Translations under genes and position numbers: made by a program
Part shown: positions 35,023-44,367 of the stretch, piece by piece
Position numbering within the stretch: the first letter of the stretch is position 1
Layout: every line of letters begins with the position of its first letter
From: Rhizobium viscosum
GTDB lineage: Bacteria; Pseudomonadota; Alphaproteobacteria; Rhizobiales; Rhizobiaceae
DNA length: 64,000 nucleotides
Assembly: GCF_014873945.1 (NCBI RefSeq)
Contig: NZ_JADBEC010000002.1
Location: 2,046,001 to 2,110,000 of the forward strand
Direction: 5' to 3'
Notes under the pieces: model-generated
Database searches by the model: none
Told to the model about the DNA's origin: nothing
What the model saw: only the letters and a program-made list of their open reading frames with translations

Positions 35023-36057
35023 ATGCAGAATTCTTTGAGGAAAGCACCTTTGACCCTCGTCGAAAACTCCCGGGACGCGCTGACGATTGACGGGCTCAAA
35101 TGCTACTACGTCAACGATTATTTCGGCGTCCGGCGCGAGATCAGGGCCGTCGACGATATCAGCCTGACTGTACGCAAGAACGAAATCTACGGCATTGCCG
35201 GAGAATCCTCGAGTGGGAAGACCTCGCTCATCAAGACGCTTGCCGGCGCCATTCGCCCGCCGATGCGGGTCGTCGGCGGCACGGTCAATTTCAATTTCGA
35301 TGGCAAGCCGATCGATGTCTATGGCGAACCGCAAAAGATGCGGGCTGCGCGCTGGCGACATCTTTCCTACATCATGCAGGGCTCGATGAACGTGCTGAAC
35401 CCGGTCCGGCGGGTGAAGCACGCTTTCAACGATTTCGCCTCCCGCCACATGGGTCTGGATCAAGCGGCTTTCCGCCAGCGGGTCGAGGCGCATCTTGCCC
35501 GCCTGCATCTCGATCCACATGTCCTTGAAGCCTTTCCGCACCAGCTCTCCGGCGGCATGCGCCAGCGGCTGACCATTGCGCTTGCGACCGTCTGCGAACC
35601 GGAATTCATCATCGCCGACGAGCCGACGACCGCGCTCGACGTTTTGGTGCAGCAGGATGTTCTGGCATTGATCAAGGAAGTGCAGACACGCATGCAAGCC
35701 TCGGTCATCTTTGTGACCCACGATATGTCCGTCCACGCTGCCATCACCGATCGCCTTGCGATCATGTATGCGGGGCGGCTCGCCGAAGAGGGGCCGACGC
35801 AGGCTATCTTCGATAATCCGCAACATCCCTATACGGCTCATCTGATCGGCAGCCTGCCGCGCATCGGCGATACGAGGACGCGGAAGAGCCTGCAGGGCAA
35901 ACCTCCGGCGCTCTCGAACCCGCCGTCAGGATGTCGCTTCCATCCACGGTGTCCGATTGCGATCGACAGGTGCTCGAAGGAGGTTCCTGTCATGCAGCAG
36001 AGCGCGACCGGCGGGCGCGTGGCATGTTTCAGGGCAGGGGAGTACAAGATCCAATGA
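35023..36057 (+). CDS. ABC transporter ATPase, DppD/OppD type
   Basis: A 344-residue ATPase. Walker A reads GESSSGKTS (about 56), with Ser where most relatives have Gly (GESGSGKS); the invariant final GKT is kept, so it is probably active. The signature is LSGGMRQRL (about 174) and Walker B IIADEPTTALD (about 196). The C-terminal oligopeptide-ATPase extension has CRFHPRCPIAIDRC (about 304), a cysteine pattern typical of OppD/DppD, where an iron-sulfur cluster has been proposed. The true ATG is at 35023, four bases after the permease stop; the frame upstream is spurious. It overlaps the next ATPase gene by four bases. Confidence 0.88.
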   Translation: MQNSLRKAPLTLVENSRDALTIDGLKCYYVNDYFGVRREIRAVDDISLTVRKNEIYGIAGESSSGKTSLIKTLAGAIRPPMRVVGGTVNFNFDGKPIDVYGEPQKMRAARWRHLSYIMQGSMNVLNPVRRVKHAFNDFASRHMGLDQAAFRQRVEAHLARLHLDPHVLEAFPHQLSGGMRQRLTIALATVCEPEFIIADEPTTALDVLVQQDVLALIKEVQTRMQASVIFVTHDMSVHAAITDRLAIMYAGRLAEEGPTQAIFDNPQHPYTAHLIGSLPRIGDTRTRKSLQGKPPALSNPPSGCRFHPRCPIAIDRCSKEVPVMQQSATGGRVACFRAGEYKIQ

Positions 36058-36932
36058 GTGGCGAACACCTTCTCCAGCTTGAAAATGTCAGCAAGTTCTT
36101 TCCGATCGGTGGTTTCTTCTCACGCGCCAGGATGACGGCAGTCGATGACGTGAGCTTTGCGCTTGCGGCTGACAGGCCAGAGATTTTCACGATCGTAGGC
36201 GAATCCGGCTCCGGCAAATCCACGCTCGCCAAGATGATCCTCGGCAGCGAGGCCGCAGATCGCGGCACCATCCGCTTCGACGGCGCCGACATTGGCGATA
36301 TCAGCAGCCGCAGCGCCCGCGAAGCCTTCATGACCAGGGTTCAGCCGGTTTTCCAGAATCCCTTCGAAGCCTTCAATCCGCTGACGCGCATCGATGAGTA
36401 TCTATATGCTACGGCGCATCGCTTTAAGGGTGCGAAGAGCCGCGCCGAAAGGGAGGCCTTGGCAGATACGGCGCTGCAGCGGGTCGGCCTCTCCATTGCG
36501 GAGGTTCGAGGACGTTATTCGCACGAATTATCCGGTGGCCAGCTCCAGCGCATCGCGGTGGCACGCGCGCTCATTCCGGAACCGAAGCTCATCGTCGCCG
36601 ACGAGCCGGTTTCCATGGTGGATGCGTCACTGCGCATGTCGATCGTCAATCTCTTTCGCGAATTGCGCGATACGTTGAAGGTATCGATCATCTACATCAC
36701 TCATGATCTCGCGACCGCCTATTACATAGCTGACCGTGTCATCATCATGCGCAAGGGCGTGGTCGTCGAAAGCGGCGACGCGCGTACCGTGCTGGACAAT
36801 CCGCAGCACGAATATTCGTTCGCCTTGAAGAATGCCGTGCTGCCGCCCGATCCCCGCGAGGCGTCAACGATCATTCGCCAGCGCCGGCAGGATGTCGGTG
36901 CACCTGTGGCCCGTGAGATCGTCCGAGCCTGA
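36054..36932 (+). CDS. ABC transporter ATPase, DppF/OppF type
   Basis: A 292-residue ATPase, started at the ATG at 36054 that overlaps the previous stop (ATGA). Walker A is GESGSGKST (about 47), the Q-loop lies in VQPVFQNPFEAFNP, the signature is LSGGQLQRIAV (about 158), and Walker B is LIVADEPVSMVD (about 181). The D-loop is SMVD instead of the usual SALD. It completes a five-gene Opp/Dpp-type importer (binding protein, B, C, D, F) that faces the GH39 gene. Confidence 0.87.
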   Translation: MSGEHLLQLENVSKFFPIGGFFSRARMTAVDDVSFALAADRPEIFTIVGESGSGKSTLAKMILGSEAADRGTIRFDGADIGDISSRSAREAFMTRVQPVFQNPFEAFNPLTRIDEYLYATAHRFKGAKSRAEREALADTALQRVGLSIAEVRGRYSHELSGGQLQRIAVARALIPEPKLIVADEPVSMVDASLRMSIVNLFRELRDTLKVSIIYITHDLATAYYIADRVIIMRKGVVVESGDARTVLDNPQHEYSFALKNAVLPPDPREASTIIRQRRQDVGAPVAREIVRA

Positions 36933-36939
36933 TAAAGTT

Positions 36940-36960
36940 CGCGCCGTGATATGGGGCGCG
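36940..36960. terminator. Short hairpin between convergent genes
   Basis: CGCGCC (36940-36945) pairs with GGCGCG (36955-36960) in the 38-bp gap between the convergent ATPase and FMN dehydrogenase genes. It is short and lacks a T run. Confidence 0.3.
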
Positions 36961-36970
36961 GTGCTCCGTC

Positions 36971-38134
36971 TCAGGAGGCGCGGAAACGCAGGTTGCCGGC
37001 CGACAGCTCGCTGACGGAAGCGGCGCCCATCAGCTTCATGCCGCGCTCGATTTCTGTCCGCATCTGCAGGAGCGCCCGTTCGACCCCGGCTTGGCCGGCG
37101 GCTGCAAGCGGGAAGAGATAATAACGCCCGACCCCGACCGCCTTGGCGCCCAGCGAGAGAGCCTTGAGCACGTGGGTGCCGCGCTGGATGCCGCCATCGA
37201 CCATCACATCAATCCTGTCCCCGACGGCATCGACAATTTCCGCCAGCTGGTCGAAGCCGCTGCGCGACCCGTCGAGCTGACGGCCGCCGTGATTGGACAG
37301 CACGATGCCGGTGCAGCCGATATCGATGGCGCGTCTGGCATCCTCAACCGTCATGATGCCCTTCAGGCAGAATTGCCCGCCCCAGATCTTCACCATGTCG
37401 GCGACATCGTCCCAGTTCATGGCGGGGTCGAGCATCTCGGTAAAGTAGCGGCTGATCGACATGGTACCGCTGCCCATGTCCACATGGCTGTCGAGTTGCG
37501 GCAGGCGGAATTTCTCATGGGTGAAATAGTTGATTGCCCAGGCCGGTTTGACGGCAAACTGCGCCATGCCCGACAGGTTGAGCTTGAACGGGATGGCAAA
37601 TCCGGTGCGCTTGTCGCGCTCGCGATTGCCGCCGGTGATGCTATCGACGGTCAGCATCATCACCTGCACGCCCGCCTGCTTCGCCCGCGCCATCATTTCG
37701 CGGTTGAGGCCGCGATCGCGGTGGAAATAGAACTGGTAGACCTGCGGACCATTGCTGATTTGTCTCGCCTCTTCCAGGCTGATCGTGCCGAGTGAGGAGA
37801 CGCCGAACATCGTGCCGAATTTGCCGGCGGCGTGTGCCACCGCGCGTTCCCCCTCATGGTGGAAGAGCCGCTGCAGCGCCGTCGGCGAGCAATAGACCGG
37901 CATCGCGAGCTTCTGGCCCATGACGGTGACCGACATATCGACGTCGCTGACGCCCCGCAGCACGCTTGGCAGAAGATCGCAGGTTTCGAAGGATGAGGTG
38001 TTGCGCCTGTAGGTCACCTCGTCGTCCGCTGCGCCGTCGATATAGTTGAAGATCGGCCCGGGAAGGCGCTGTTTGGCGAGGCGGCGGAAGTCGTGGAAAT
38101 TATGGCAATCTGAAAGGCGCATACCCGTATCCAT
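36971..38134 (-). CDS. lldD: FMN-dependent alpha-hydroxyacid dehydrogenase (LldD-like)
   Basis: A 387-residue TIM-barrel flavoenzyme. The catalytic His and substrate-binding Arg are in LSNHGGRQLDGSRS (about 279-292); FMN-binding segments include PVYCSPTALQRL (about 79), LTVDSITGGNRERD (about 160) and MVDGGIQRGTHV (about 311). The family oxidises L-lactate, glycolate or mandelate, passing electrons to quinone (LldD) or oxygen. The length and DDE start (NYIDGAADDEVTYRRN) fit LldD. Breakdown of deoxy-sugar acids can yield lactaldehyde and lactate, so a link to the neighbouring sugar-acid genes is possible but unproven. It is monocistronic. Confidence 0.82.
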   Translation of the reverse strand: MDTGMRLSDCHNFHDFRRLAKQRLPGPIFNYIDGAADDEVTYRRNTSSFETCDLLPSVLRGVSDVDMSVTVMGQKLAMPVYCSPTALQRLFHHEGERAVAHAAGKFGTMFGVSSLGTISLEEARQISNGPQVYQFYFHRDRGLNREMMARAKQAGVQVMMLTVDSITGGNRERDKRTGFAIPFKLNLSGMAQFAVKPAWAINYFTHEKFRLPQLDSHVDMGSGTMSISRYFTEMLDPAMNWDDVADMVKIWGGQFCLKGIMTVEDARRAIDIGCTGIVLSNHGGRQLDGSRSGFDQLAEIVDAVGDRIDVMVDGGIQRGTHVLKALSLGAKAVGVGRYYLFPLAAAGQAGVERALLQMRTEIERGMKLMGAASVSELSAGNLRFRAS

Positions 38135-38314
38135 TCCAGGGCTGGCATGTCATGCCTCCGCATGCAGCTCAGCCGATGAGCAGCCGCAAGACCTCCTCGT
38201 CTTCGCGATCCGTGATCTATTGGATACGATTATTACCGCACCAATCTCAAGCTCTCTTGCGCATGCTTCCGTCGCCTTTGCTGATAAAGATGCATTTTAT
38301 TGCCGGGGATTGAG

Positions 38315-38995
38315 TCAGCGACCAGGCTTGACTGCCAGCCAGATGATGTGGCGCGCTCCGCCGCGCTTGCCGTTGGCCCGCGTATTGACCGCGTCGACGG
38401 CAAAGCCGCTGTCCTTCAGCCGCCGCGTGAAGGAGGCATCCGGCCCGGAGGACCAGACGGCCAGCACGCCGCCGGGGCGCAGTGCCTCGCGGGCCGATTT
38501 CAGACCGGCATAGTCATAGAGTCGGTCATTGGACTTGCGGGTCAGGCCGTCAGGCCCGTTATCGACGTCGAGAAGGATCGCGTCATAGCCGGTCTTTCCA
38601 GTGCGGATTGCCTCACCGACATCGCCGTGGTGGATCGACACGCGCGGATCGTCGAGACAGCCTTTGAAGACTTCTGCCATCGGGCCGCGTGCCCAGGCAA
38701 CGACTTCCGGGATCAGTTCGGCGACGACGACACTGGCATCTGTCGGCACCACCGCAAGAGCGGCCCGCAGGGTAAAACCCATGCCGAGGCCGCCGATCAG
38801 GATCTTTGGCTTCTGATGCGATTTGATCCGCTCGAAAGAAAGGGTGGCAAGCGCTTCTTCCGAACCGCTGAGGCGGCTGTTCATCAGTTCGTTGGTGCCA
38901 AGCATGATGGAAAATTCGGTGCCGCGCTGTTTTAGCCGCAATTCACCGCCTTCGCCGGGAATGGTCGCGGAATCGAGCTGGATCCAGGGAAGCAT
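38315..38995 (-). CDS. Spermidine synthase-like SAM-fold protein
   Basis: A 226-residue protein with the spermidine synthase/methyltransferase fold. The nucleotide-binding motif ILIGGLGMGFTLRAAL (about 65-80) is followed by VVVAELIPEVVAWARG and an acidic DAILLDVDNGPDG (about 139-151). Typical polyamine synthases have a similar core but also a gatekeeping loop that I cannot identify, so aminopropyl transfer is not certain. The start at 38995 gives the usual N-terminus for these short relatives; an in-frame ATG at 39034 is possible. It is a single gene between LldD and the GH3-linked importer operon. Confidence 0.7.
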   Translation of the reverse strand: MLPWIQLDSATIPGEGGELRLKQRGTEFSIMLGTNELMNSRLSGSEEALATLSFERIKSHQKPKILIGGLGMGFTLRAALAVVPTDASVVVAELIPEVVAWARGPMAEVFKGCLDDPRVSIHHGDVGEAIRTGKTGYDAILLDVDNGPDGLTRKSNDRLYDYAGLKSAREALRPGGVLAVWSSGPDASFTRRLKDSGFAVDAVNTRANGKRGGARHIIWLAVKPGR

Positions 38996-39064
38996 GGGGG
39001 TTTCGTCTCGCTGAAAGGGACCGTCCCCTAGCATAGGGCGACGGTTGAAGCCAGCAAGCCTTGC

Positions 39065-39964
39065 TCAGACCAAACGCACGAAATGGTCCGGTTCGTGCTC
39101 TACCACCTGCTCCTGCGGTGCGGCGGAACGGCGGCGAATATCGTCCACTTCCTGTGGCTGCAGACGTGTGCGCGGATCGTCGAAGCGCACATCTGGATCG
39201 GGGACAGCCGAGAGCAGAAGACGGGTATAGGGATGCAGCGGATTGTCGATCACCTTGGCTGTATTGCCCCATTCGACGATCTGGCCGGAATACATCACGG
39301 CGATATCCTCCGCCACATAGCGGGCGGTGGCGATATCGTGGGTAATATAGAGCAGGCCGAGGTTCATCTCCTTCTTCATCTCGTTCAGAAGATTGAGAAC
39401 ACCGAGGCGCACCGAGACATCGAGCATGGAGGTCGGTTCGTCGGCAACGATCACCTCCGGCTGGGCCGCAAGAGCACGGGCGATATTGACGCGCTGGCGC
39501 TGGCCACCCGAAAGCTCGTGCGGATATTTCGGCGCGACGATATCGGGATCGAGCTTCACGCGCTCGAGCAATTCGCGCACCGTTGCCTCGATCTGCTTTC
39601 CGCGGATATCCGGCCGGTGTAGTTTCAGCGGCCGCTGCAGATGATGGGCAATCGTGTGCGCCGGATTGAGCGAGGCGAAGGGGTCCTGGAAGATCATCTG
39701 CACGGAGCGGCGGTAGCGGGCGATCTCGTCCGCCTTGGCGCCTTCGATGGGTCGGCCCTTATAGAGGATCTGTCCTGTGGTCGGCGAATGCTCGCGCATT
39801 GCCATGCGCGCGCAGGTGGTCTTGCCGCTGCCGGATTCGCCGACCAGCGCCAGCGCGCGGCCGGCATGCAGCGAAAAGGAGATGGCACGGGCAGCGTGAA
39901 CCGTGGAAGCGCCGTGACCGAAGGTCTTGGTTACCTTGTCGAGGACGAGGATCGCATCGCTCAT
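39065..39964 (-). CDS. ABC transporter ATPase, DppF/OppF type
   Basis: A 299-residue ATPase: Walker A GESGSGKTT (about 42), Q-loop in MIFQDPFASLNP (about 89), signature LSGGQRQRV (about 149) and Walker B VIVADEPTSMLD (about 170). It is the last gene of the GH3-linked importer operon. Its ATG overlaps the stop of the DppD-type ATPase gene (ATGA at 39961-39964). As in the ATPase at 36054, the D-loop is SMxD rather than SALD. Confidence 0.88.
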   Translation of the reverse strand: MSDAILVLDKVTKTFGHGASTVHAARAISFSLHAGRALALVGESGSGKTTCARMAMREHSPTTGQILYKGRPIEGAKADEIARYRRSVQMIFQDPFASLNPAHTIAHHLQRPLKLHRPDIRGKQIEATVRELLERVKLDPDIVAPKYPHELSGGQRQRVNIARALAAQPEVIVADEPTSMLDVSVRLGVLNLLNEMKKEMNLGLLYITHDIATARYVAEDIAVMYSGQIVEWGNTAKVIDNPLHPYTRLLLSAVPDPDVRFDDPRTRLQPQEVDDIRRRSAAPQEQVVEHEPDHFVRLV

Positions 39965-40764
39965 AGCAGCACGCCTCCATGAAGCGAGGGGAAGGAGGCC
40001 CAGAGTTTTCGGGTGTATTCGTGTTGCGGAGTCTTGTAGATCGCTTCGGCACCGTTCTGCTCGACGAGCTTGCCCTGCAGCATGATGCCGATGCGGTCGC
40101 AGAACTGCACCATCAGGCCGAGATCGTGGGTGATGAAAAGCACGGAGAAGCCGAATTGCTTGCGCAGCTCGTTGATGCGCTGCAAGATTTCCCGCTGCAC
40201 AACCACGTCGAGCGCGGTCGTCGGCTCGTCCATGACGACGAGCTTCGGATCGAGCGCCATACAGATGGCGATGACGATGCGCTGGCGCATGCCACCGGAA
40301 AACTGATGCGGATAGTTGCGCATGCGATCCGGCGCGATATCGACGAGCTGCAGCATCTCAGCCGTGCGCTCGCGCGCCTGCGTCTTCGTCATGCCCTTGT
40401 GAGTGCGAAGGACATCATAAAACTGGTCCTCGATGCGCAGCACCGGGTTCAGCGAGTTCATGGCGCTCTGGAAAACCATGGCGACTTCGCGCCAGCGGAA
40501 GGCGGCGAGCGCCTTCGGGTCGAGGTCCAGCACGTCGCGACCGGCAAGCAGGATCTGGCTGTCTTTGCGGATCAGCGCTGGCGGCTTGTGCAGGCGGCTG
40601 ATGGCAAAGGCGATCGTGCTCTTGCCACAGCCGGATTCGCCGGCCAGACCGAAGACCTCGCCGGGGGCGACATCAAAACTCACATTGTCGACGGCGCGGA
40701 AGTCCTTTTCCTCGCCGATATAGTCGATCGTGAGGTTTTTAACCGATAGCAGCGGCTGGTTCAC
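39961..40764 (-). CDS. ABC transporter ATPase, DppD/OppD type
   Basis: A 267-residue ATPase with Walker A GESGCGKST (about 39), signature FSGGMRQRI (about 158) and Walker B LVVMDEPTTALD (about 180). It is shorter than most DppD proteins (about 320-340) and lacks the C-terminal cysteine-rich extension seen in the homologue at 35023-36057. It starts with GTG at 40764, overlapping the permease stop by four bases (GTGA). It works with the DppF-type partner downstream. Confidence 0.87.
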   Translation of the reverse strand: MNQPLLSVKNLTIDYIGEEKDFRAVDNVSFDVAPGEVFGLAGESGCGKSTIAFAISRLHKPPALIRKDSQILLAGRDVLDLDPKALAAFRWREVAMVFQSAMNSLNPVLRIEDQFYDVLRTHKGMTKTQARERTAEMLQLVDIAPDRMRNYPHQFSGGMRQRIVIAICMALDPKLVVMDEPTTALDVVVQREILQRINELRKQFGFSVLFITHDLGLMVQFCDRIGIMLQGKLVEQNGAEAIYKTPQHEYTRKLWASFPSLHGGVLL

Positions 40765-41639
40765 AGGCGGCCCTCCCCGGAGCGGATGAGAAGAGACCAG
40801 CGCTTCAGATGATTGCCGGTACGCAAGCGCGGATTAGCGATTTCGTCGACGGCGAAATTCAGCAGTGACATGCCGATGCCGAGGAAGGCGAGCGCAAAGC
40901 AGGGCGTGAGAATATCCCACCAGGCGCCGACCGAAAGCGCGGAGGCCTTCTGCGCATTGTAGAGCATGGTGCCCCACGAGACGACGCGCGGGTCGCCGAG
41001 GCCGAGGAATTCCAGTGTCGCTTCGGTGATGATCGCGAAGATGACGCTGCCGATGAAGTTGATGCCGACAATGGAAATCACGTTGGGGAAGATCTCAAAT
41101 GTCATGATGCGCCATTGCGGCTCGCCCATCATCTCAGCCGATTTGACATAGTCTTTCTGCTTGACGGAGAGCGTTTCGGCGCGGGTGACGCGCGCGCCCC
41201 ATGCCCAGGACGTGCCGCCAAGGATGAGCGCGATGACAACAGGGCTCGCCTGGCCGATGAAGGCTGCGAGAACGAGCAGCAACGGCAGGTTCGGCACGAC
41301 GAGCACCATGTTCGTAAAGAAGCTGATGACCTCATCCGTCTTGCCGCCGCGATAGCCGGATATGATGCCAAGCGCGGTGCCGACGGCTGTGATCAGCAGG
41401 CCCGCGCCGAAGCCGACGGCAAGCGAGGTGCGCGCGCCATAGATCATCCGGGCAAAGACATCCTGGCCGATGCGTGTCGTGCCGAGAATATGTTCGGCTG
41501 ACGGCGGCTGGTGCGGCCGGCCCGTACGGGCAGCGGGATCGTAATGCGTCAGCAGAGGTGCTGCGATCGCCACGATGACGATGAAGGCGATGATGGCAAG
41601 GCCGATCAGCGCCTTGCGATTGCGGAGAAGGCTCTTCAT
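40761..41639 (-). CDS. ABC transporter permease, DppC/OppC type
   Basis: A 292-residue permease. The DppC hallmark HILGTTRIGQDVFARMIYG is at about residues 50-68. Helix 1 is near 10-30, and the EAA loop is YVKSAEMMGEPQWRIMTFE (about 161-179). It starts one base after the upstream permease stop (TGAGATG). The C-terminus after the last helix is longer than usual (about 25 residues, basic). It forms the channel with the DppB-type partner. Confidence 0.87.
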   Translation of the reverse strand: MKSLLRNRKALIGLAIIAFIVIVAIAAPLLTHYDPAARTGRPHQPPSAEHILGTTRIGQDVFARMIYGARTSLAVGFGAGLLITAVGTALGIISGYRGGKTDEVISFFTNMVLVVPNLPLLLVLAAFIGQASPVVIALILGGTSWAWGARVTRAETLSVKQKDYVKSAEMMGEPQWRIMTFEIFPNVISIVGINFIGSVIFAIITEATLEFLGLGDPRVVSWGTMLYNAQKASALSVGAWWDILTPCFALAFLGIGMSLLNFAVDEIANPRLRTGNHLKRWSLLIRSGEGRL

Positions 41640-41640
41640 C

Positions 41641-42618
41641 TCACGCTCCCTTCAGTCGCGGATCGAGCAGCACGTAGCTGACATCGACGATGAAATTGGC
41701 GATCAGCATGGTCGCGGTCATGATGAGAAGCTGGCCCTGGATGACGGGATAATCGCGGGCGAGGATCGCCTGGTAGAGAATGTTGCCGAGGCCCGGATAG
41801 TTATAGACGACCTCGGTGACCAGCGAGCCGCCGAGGATAGTGCCGATAGCGATCGCGAGGCTGGAAACGGTCGGCAGCAGCGCGTTACGCGCCGCATACC
41901 AGAGCATCACATGCCGGTCGGAAAGGCCCTTGGCGCGGGCCATGACGATATAGTCCTCGCCGAGCAGGTTGATCATGTTGTTGCGCATGGTCACGGTGAA
42001 GCCGCCGACCAGCACGGTGCAGAGAGTGATCATCGGCAGGATGCCGTGATAGGCGACGCTACCGATATATTGAAAGCTGAAGGCAGGATCGAGCGAGGGA
42101 TCGGCCGCATAACCGTTCGGGAACCAGCCGAGCGTGAAGCCGAAGAAGAACAGCACGATCAGCGAGGTGACGACGGCCGGTACCGATGTCGCAAAGATCG
42201 CGCCGATCGAGACAATAACGTCGAATTTGCTGCCGCGCCGCCAGGCTGCGACGATGCCGAGGAAAGTACCGAGCGCGAAACTGATGATCGTCGCCGTGCC
42301 CATCAGGCCGACAGTCCACACCAGCGCATGGCCGAGGACCGAGGTGACCGGCAGCGGGAAATATTTGATCGACCGGCCGAGATCGCCAGTGAAGATGCTG
42401 CCGAGATAGGTGAGGTACTGCTGCCAGAGCGGCCCGTCGACGAAGCCGAAGGTGAGCTTCAGCGCCTGCAGGCTTTCCGGCGGCAGTTCGGCGCCCGCAC
42501 TCGAAAACATGATGCGCACGGGATCGCCCGGCATCAGCCGGGGCAGGAAGAAATTGATCGTCGCTGCCGCGATGAAGGCCGCCAGGTAAAAGGCGAGGCG
42601 GCGAAGCAGAAAGGCCAT
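41641..42618 (-). CDS. ABC transporter permease, DppB/OppB type
   Basis: A 325-residue permease, started at the ATG at 42618, which has GGAG seven bases upstream; longer in-frame starts would run through the intercistronic hairpin. The N-terminal helix is near residues 8-28 and FLPRLMPGDPVRIMF (about 25-39) is the classic DppB periplasmic start. The EAA loop is YIVMARAKGLSDRHVMLWY (about 222-240). It is the second gene after the binding protein in this operon. Confidence 0.87.
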   Translation of the reverse strand: MAFLLRRLAFYLAAFIAAATINFFLPRLMPGDPVRIMFSSAGAELPPESLQALKLTFGFVDGPLWQQYLTYLGSIFTGDLGRSIKYFPLPVTSVLGHALVWTVGLMGTATIISFALGTFLGIVAAWRRGSKFDVIVSIGAIFATSVPAVVTSLIVLFFFGFTLGWFPNGYAADPSLDPAFSFQYIGSVAYHGILPMITLCTVLVGGFTVTMRNNMINLLGEDYIVMARAKGLSDRHVMLWYAARNALLPTVSSLAIAIGTILGGSLVTEVVYNYPGLGNILYQAILARDYPVIQGQLLIMTATMLIANFIVDVSYVLLDPRLKGA

Positions 42619-42638
42619 GGGGACTCCGTCAAAACAGA

Positions 42639-42659
42639 AGCGGCGCTTGCCGCGCCGCT
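42639..42659 (-). other. Intercistronic GC-rich hairpin, binding protein-permease gap
   Basis: AGCGGCG and CGCCGCT form a perfect 7-bp stem over a 7-base loop, 18 bases after the binding-protein stop. On the minus strand TCTGTTTTG follows, so partial intrinsic termination is plausible. Confidence 0.6.
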
Positions 42660-42676
42660 CCTGCCGTTTCCAATGC

Positions 42677-44323
42677 TTACTTGACCGGCTCAAGCGCCAG
42701 CAGGTTCAGAAGACGTGCCGGGTTGGTGCGCGAGATGGACGGATTGACGAAGGGGTTTTCCTTGGTCGACCAGCCAGTGAAGCGCTTGGTGTTGTACTGG
42801 TACCAGTTCGGATTGTTGAAGACCGGGATGACAGGCATGTTTTCGGCAACGATGCGCTGCGCCTTGTTCATCGCTTCCTTCTGCTTGTCGAGATCGGCCG
42901 TGTGGGTGAACTGGGTGACCAGATCTTCCACTTCCGGGCTGAACCAGCGCTGTGCGGTGAAGCGGGTCTTGCCCTTGTCCGAAGCACTGAAGGCGCGCTT
43001 GTAGGGATAGTATGGCGAGGCCGAGGCCGGCAGGCTGTTGATCGCCGCATCGAACTTGCCGTCGATAAGATCGGAGGTCCATACCGCTTCTTCCGGCGTC
43101 TCGATCTTGGCATCAAGGCCGACTGCCTGCATGCCTTCGATCGCGATGTTGACCGTGTCGATCCAGTCCGTCCAGGAGTTCGGAACGATGATCGAGAAGG
43201 AGATCTTCGAACCGTCAGGATTGTCGCGCAGGCCGTCGCCGTCCTTGTCGACATAGCCGGCTTCGTCGAGCAGCGCCTTGGCGGCATCGGCGTCATAGGC
43301 GGCGAACTTGCCGAAGTCGGCCTTGACGGACGGGTCCGCCCAGCTCTTGTAGAGCTCGCCCATCAGGCCCGGATCTTCGTTCAATGTCGGGTAGCCGTAG
43401 CCGGCGACATCGATCATCGTCTTGCGGTCCAGCGCCATGGAGACCGCCTGGCGGAACTTCACGTCGTTGAATGCCTTCTTGTTAGCCTCGTTCGAAGTCT
43501 CGAGATTGAACAGGAAGGCGACCATGCTGCTCGGCGAATACCAGTAGTGATAATGGTCAGGATCCTTCGAGACATAGACATTGTCGATATCGGGAATGAA
43601 GGAGACGCCCCAATCCAGCGTGCCGTCGGCGGTTGCCGTCAGGATCTGGTTGTTGTCCGCAAGCTGCGGGAAGCGCATGCAGTCGACCTTCAGATGCACG
43701 GCATCCCAGTAGTTCGGGTTGCGGCACTGGTCGTAGGTCTGGCCGGTGAAGCGCGGCACTTCCGTCAGCGGGCCGCTGCCGACAGGGTTTTCGTTGGCAT
43801 AGGTGACCGGATCGGCAACGTCCTTCCAGACATGTTCCGGAACAATCGGCAGCTGCGACAATTGCTCGGCGGCAAGCGAGCTTGGATTGGCGAGCGTGAA
43901 GCGGACCGTCTGGCCATCGACTGCCTGAACGTCGGTGATGAAGGTCCAGATGCTGACGAAGTCGAGTGCCGGGAACTTCTTCAGATAATCGTAGGTAAAC
44001 TTGACGTCAGCCGAGGTCAGCGGCTGGCCGTCCGACCACTTCAGGTTCGGGCGCAGCTTGAAGTCGATGCTCTTCAGGTCGTCGGAGAGCTTGAAGCTTT
44101 CGGCCAGGCGATAGACCGGCTTGTTGCTGTCGAAGCGGTTGAAGATGACCAGCGGCTCATAGATGAAGTCGAGGGTCGACTGACGCGACGAGGTCTGGTT
44201 GAACGGGTTGAAGTTGCGCACCCAAGTCGTTGCCGGCTCGATATTGGCCGTCAGAATGGTTTGCGCCATGGCCGGGCCCGATAGCATCGTCAGGGCCGCA
44301 GCCGCTAAAAGATATTTCTTCAT
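42677..44323 (-). CDS. ABC transporter substrate-binding protein, family 5
   Basis: A 548-residue periplasmic SBP_bac_5 protein with a Sec signal at 1-20 (ending AMAQ). Family segments are FKLRPNLKWSDGQPLTSADV (about 88-107) and VKFRQAVSMALDRKTMIDVAG (about 274-294). AGGGGAATTTGTA precedes the ATG. It follows the GH3 glycosidase gene in the same operon by 44 bases, so its ligand is probably a beta-linked N-acetylglucosamine compound such as a chito-oligomer or muropeptide, or another beta-glycoside. Peptide transport remains possible. Confidence 0.87.
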   Translation of the reverse strand: MKKYLLAAAALTMLSGPAMAQTILTANIEPATTWVRNFNPFNQTSSRQSTLDFIYEPLVIFNRFDSNKPVYRLAESFKLSDDLKSIDFKLRPNLKWSDGQPLTSADVKFTYDYLKKFPALDFVSIWTFITDVQAVDGQTVRFTLANPSSLAAEQLSQLPIVPEHVWKDVADPVTYANENPVGSGPLTEVPRFTGQTYDQCRNPNYWDAVHLKVDCMRFPQLADNNQILTATADGTLDWGVSFIPDIDNVYVSKDPDHYHYWYSPSSMVAFLFNLETSNEANKKAFNDVKFRQAVSMALDRKTMIDVAGYGYPTLNEDPGLMGELYKSWADPSVKADFGKFAAYDADAAKALLDEAGYVDKDGDGLRDNPDGSKISFSIIVPNSWTDWIDTVNIAIEGMQAVGLDAKIETPEEAVWTSDLIDGKFDAAINSLPASASPYYPYKRAFSASDKGKTRFTAQRWFSPEVEDLVTQFTHTADLDKQKEAMNKAQRIVAENMPVIPVFNNPNWYQYNTKRFTGWSTKENPFVNPSISRTNPARLLNLLALEPVK

Positions 44324-44367
44324 TACAAATTCCCCTTTTCTTATGAGGTGAAGAATACGCGCGCTGG

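Noticed and set aside
36971..38134. Possibility that the LldD-like gene belongs to the adjacent importer operon
   Set aside because: It is on the opposite strand, convergent with the importer, so no shared transcript is possible.
42617..44284. 555-codon plus-strand open frame opposite the GH3-linked binding protein
   Set aside because: Antisense shadow with no domain or ribosome site.
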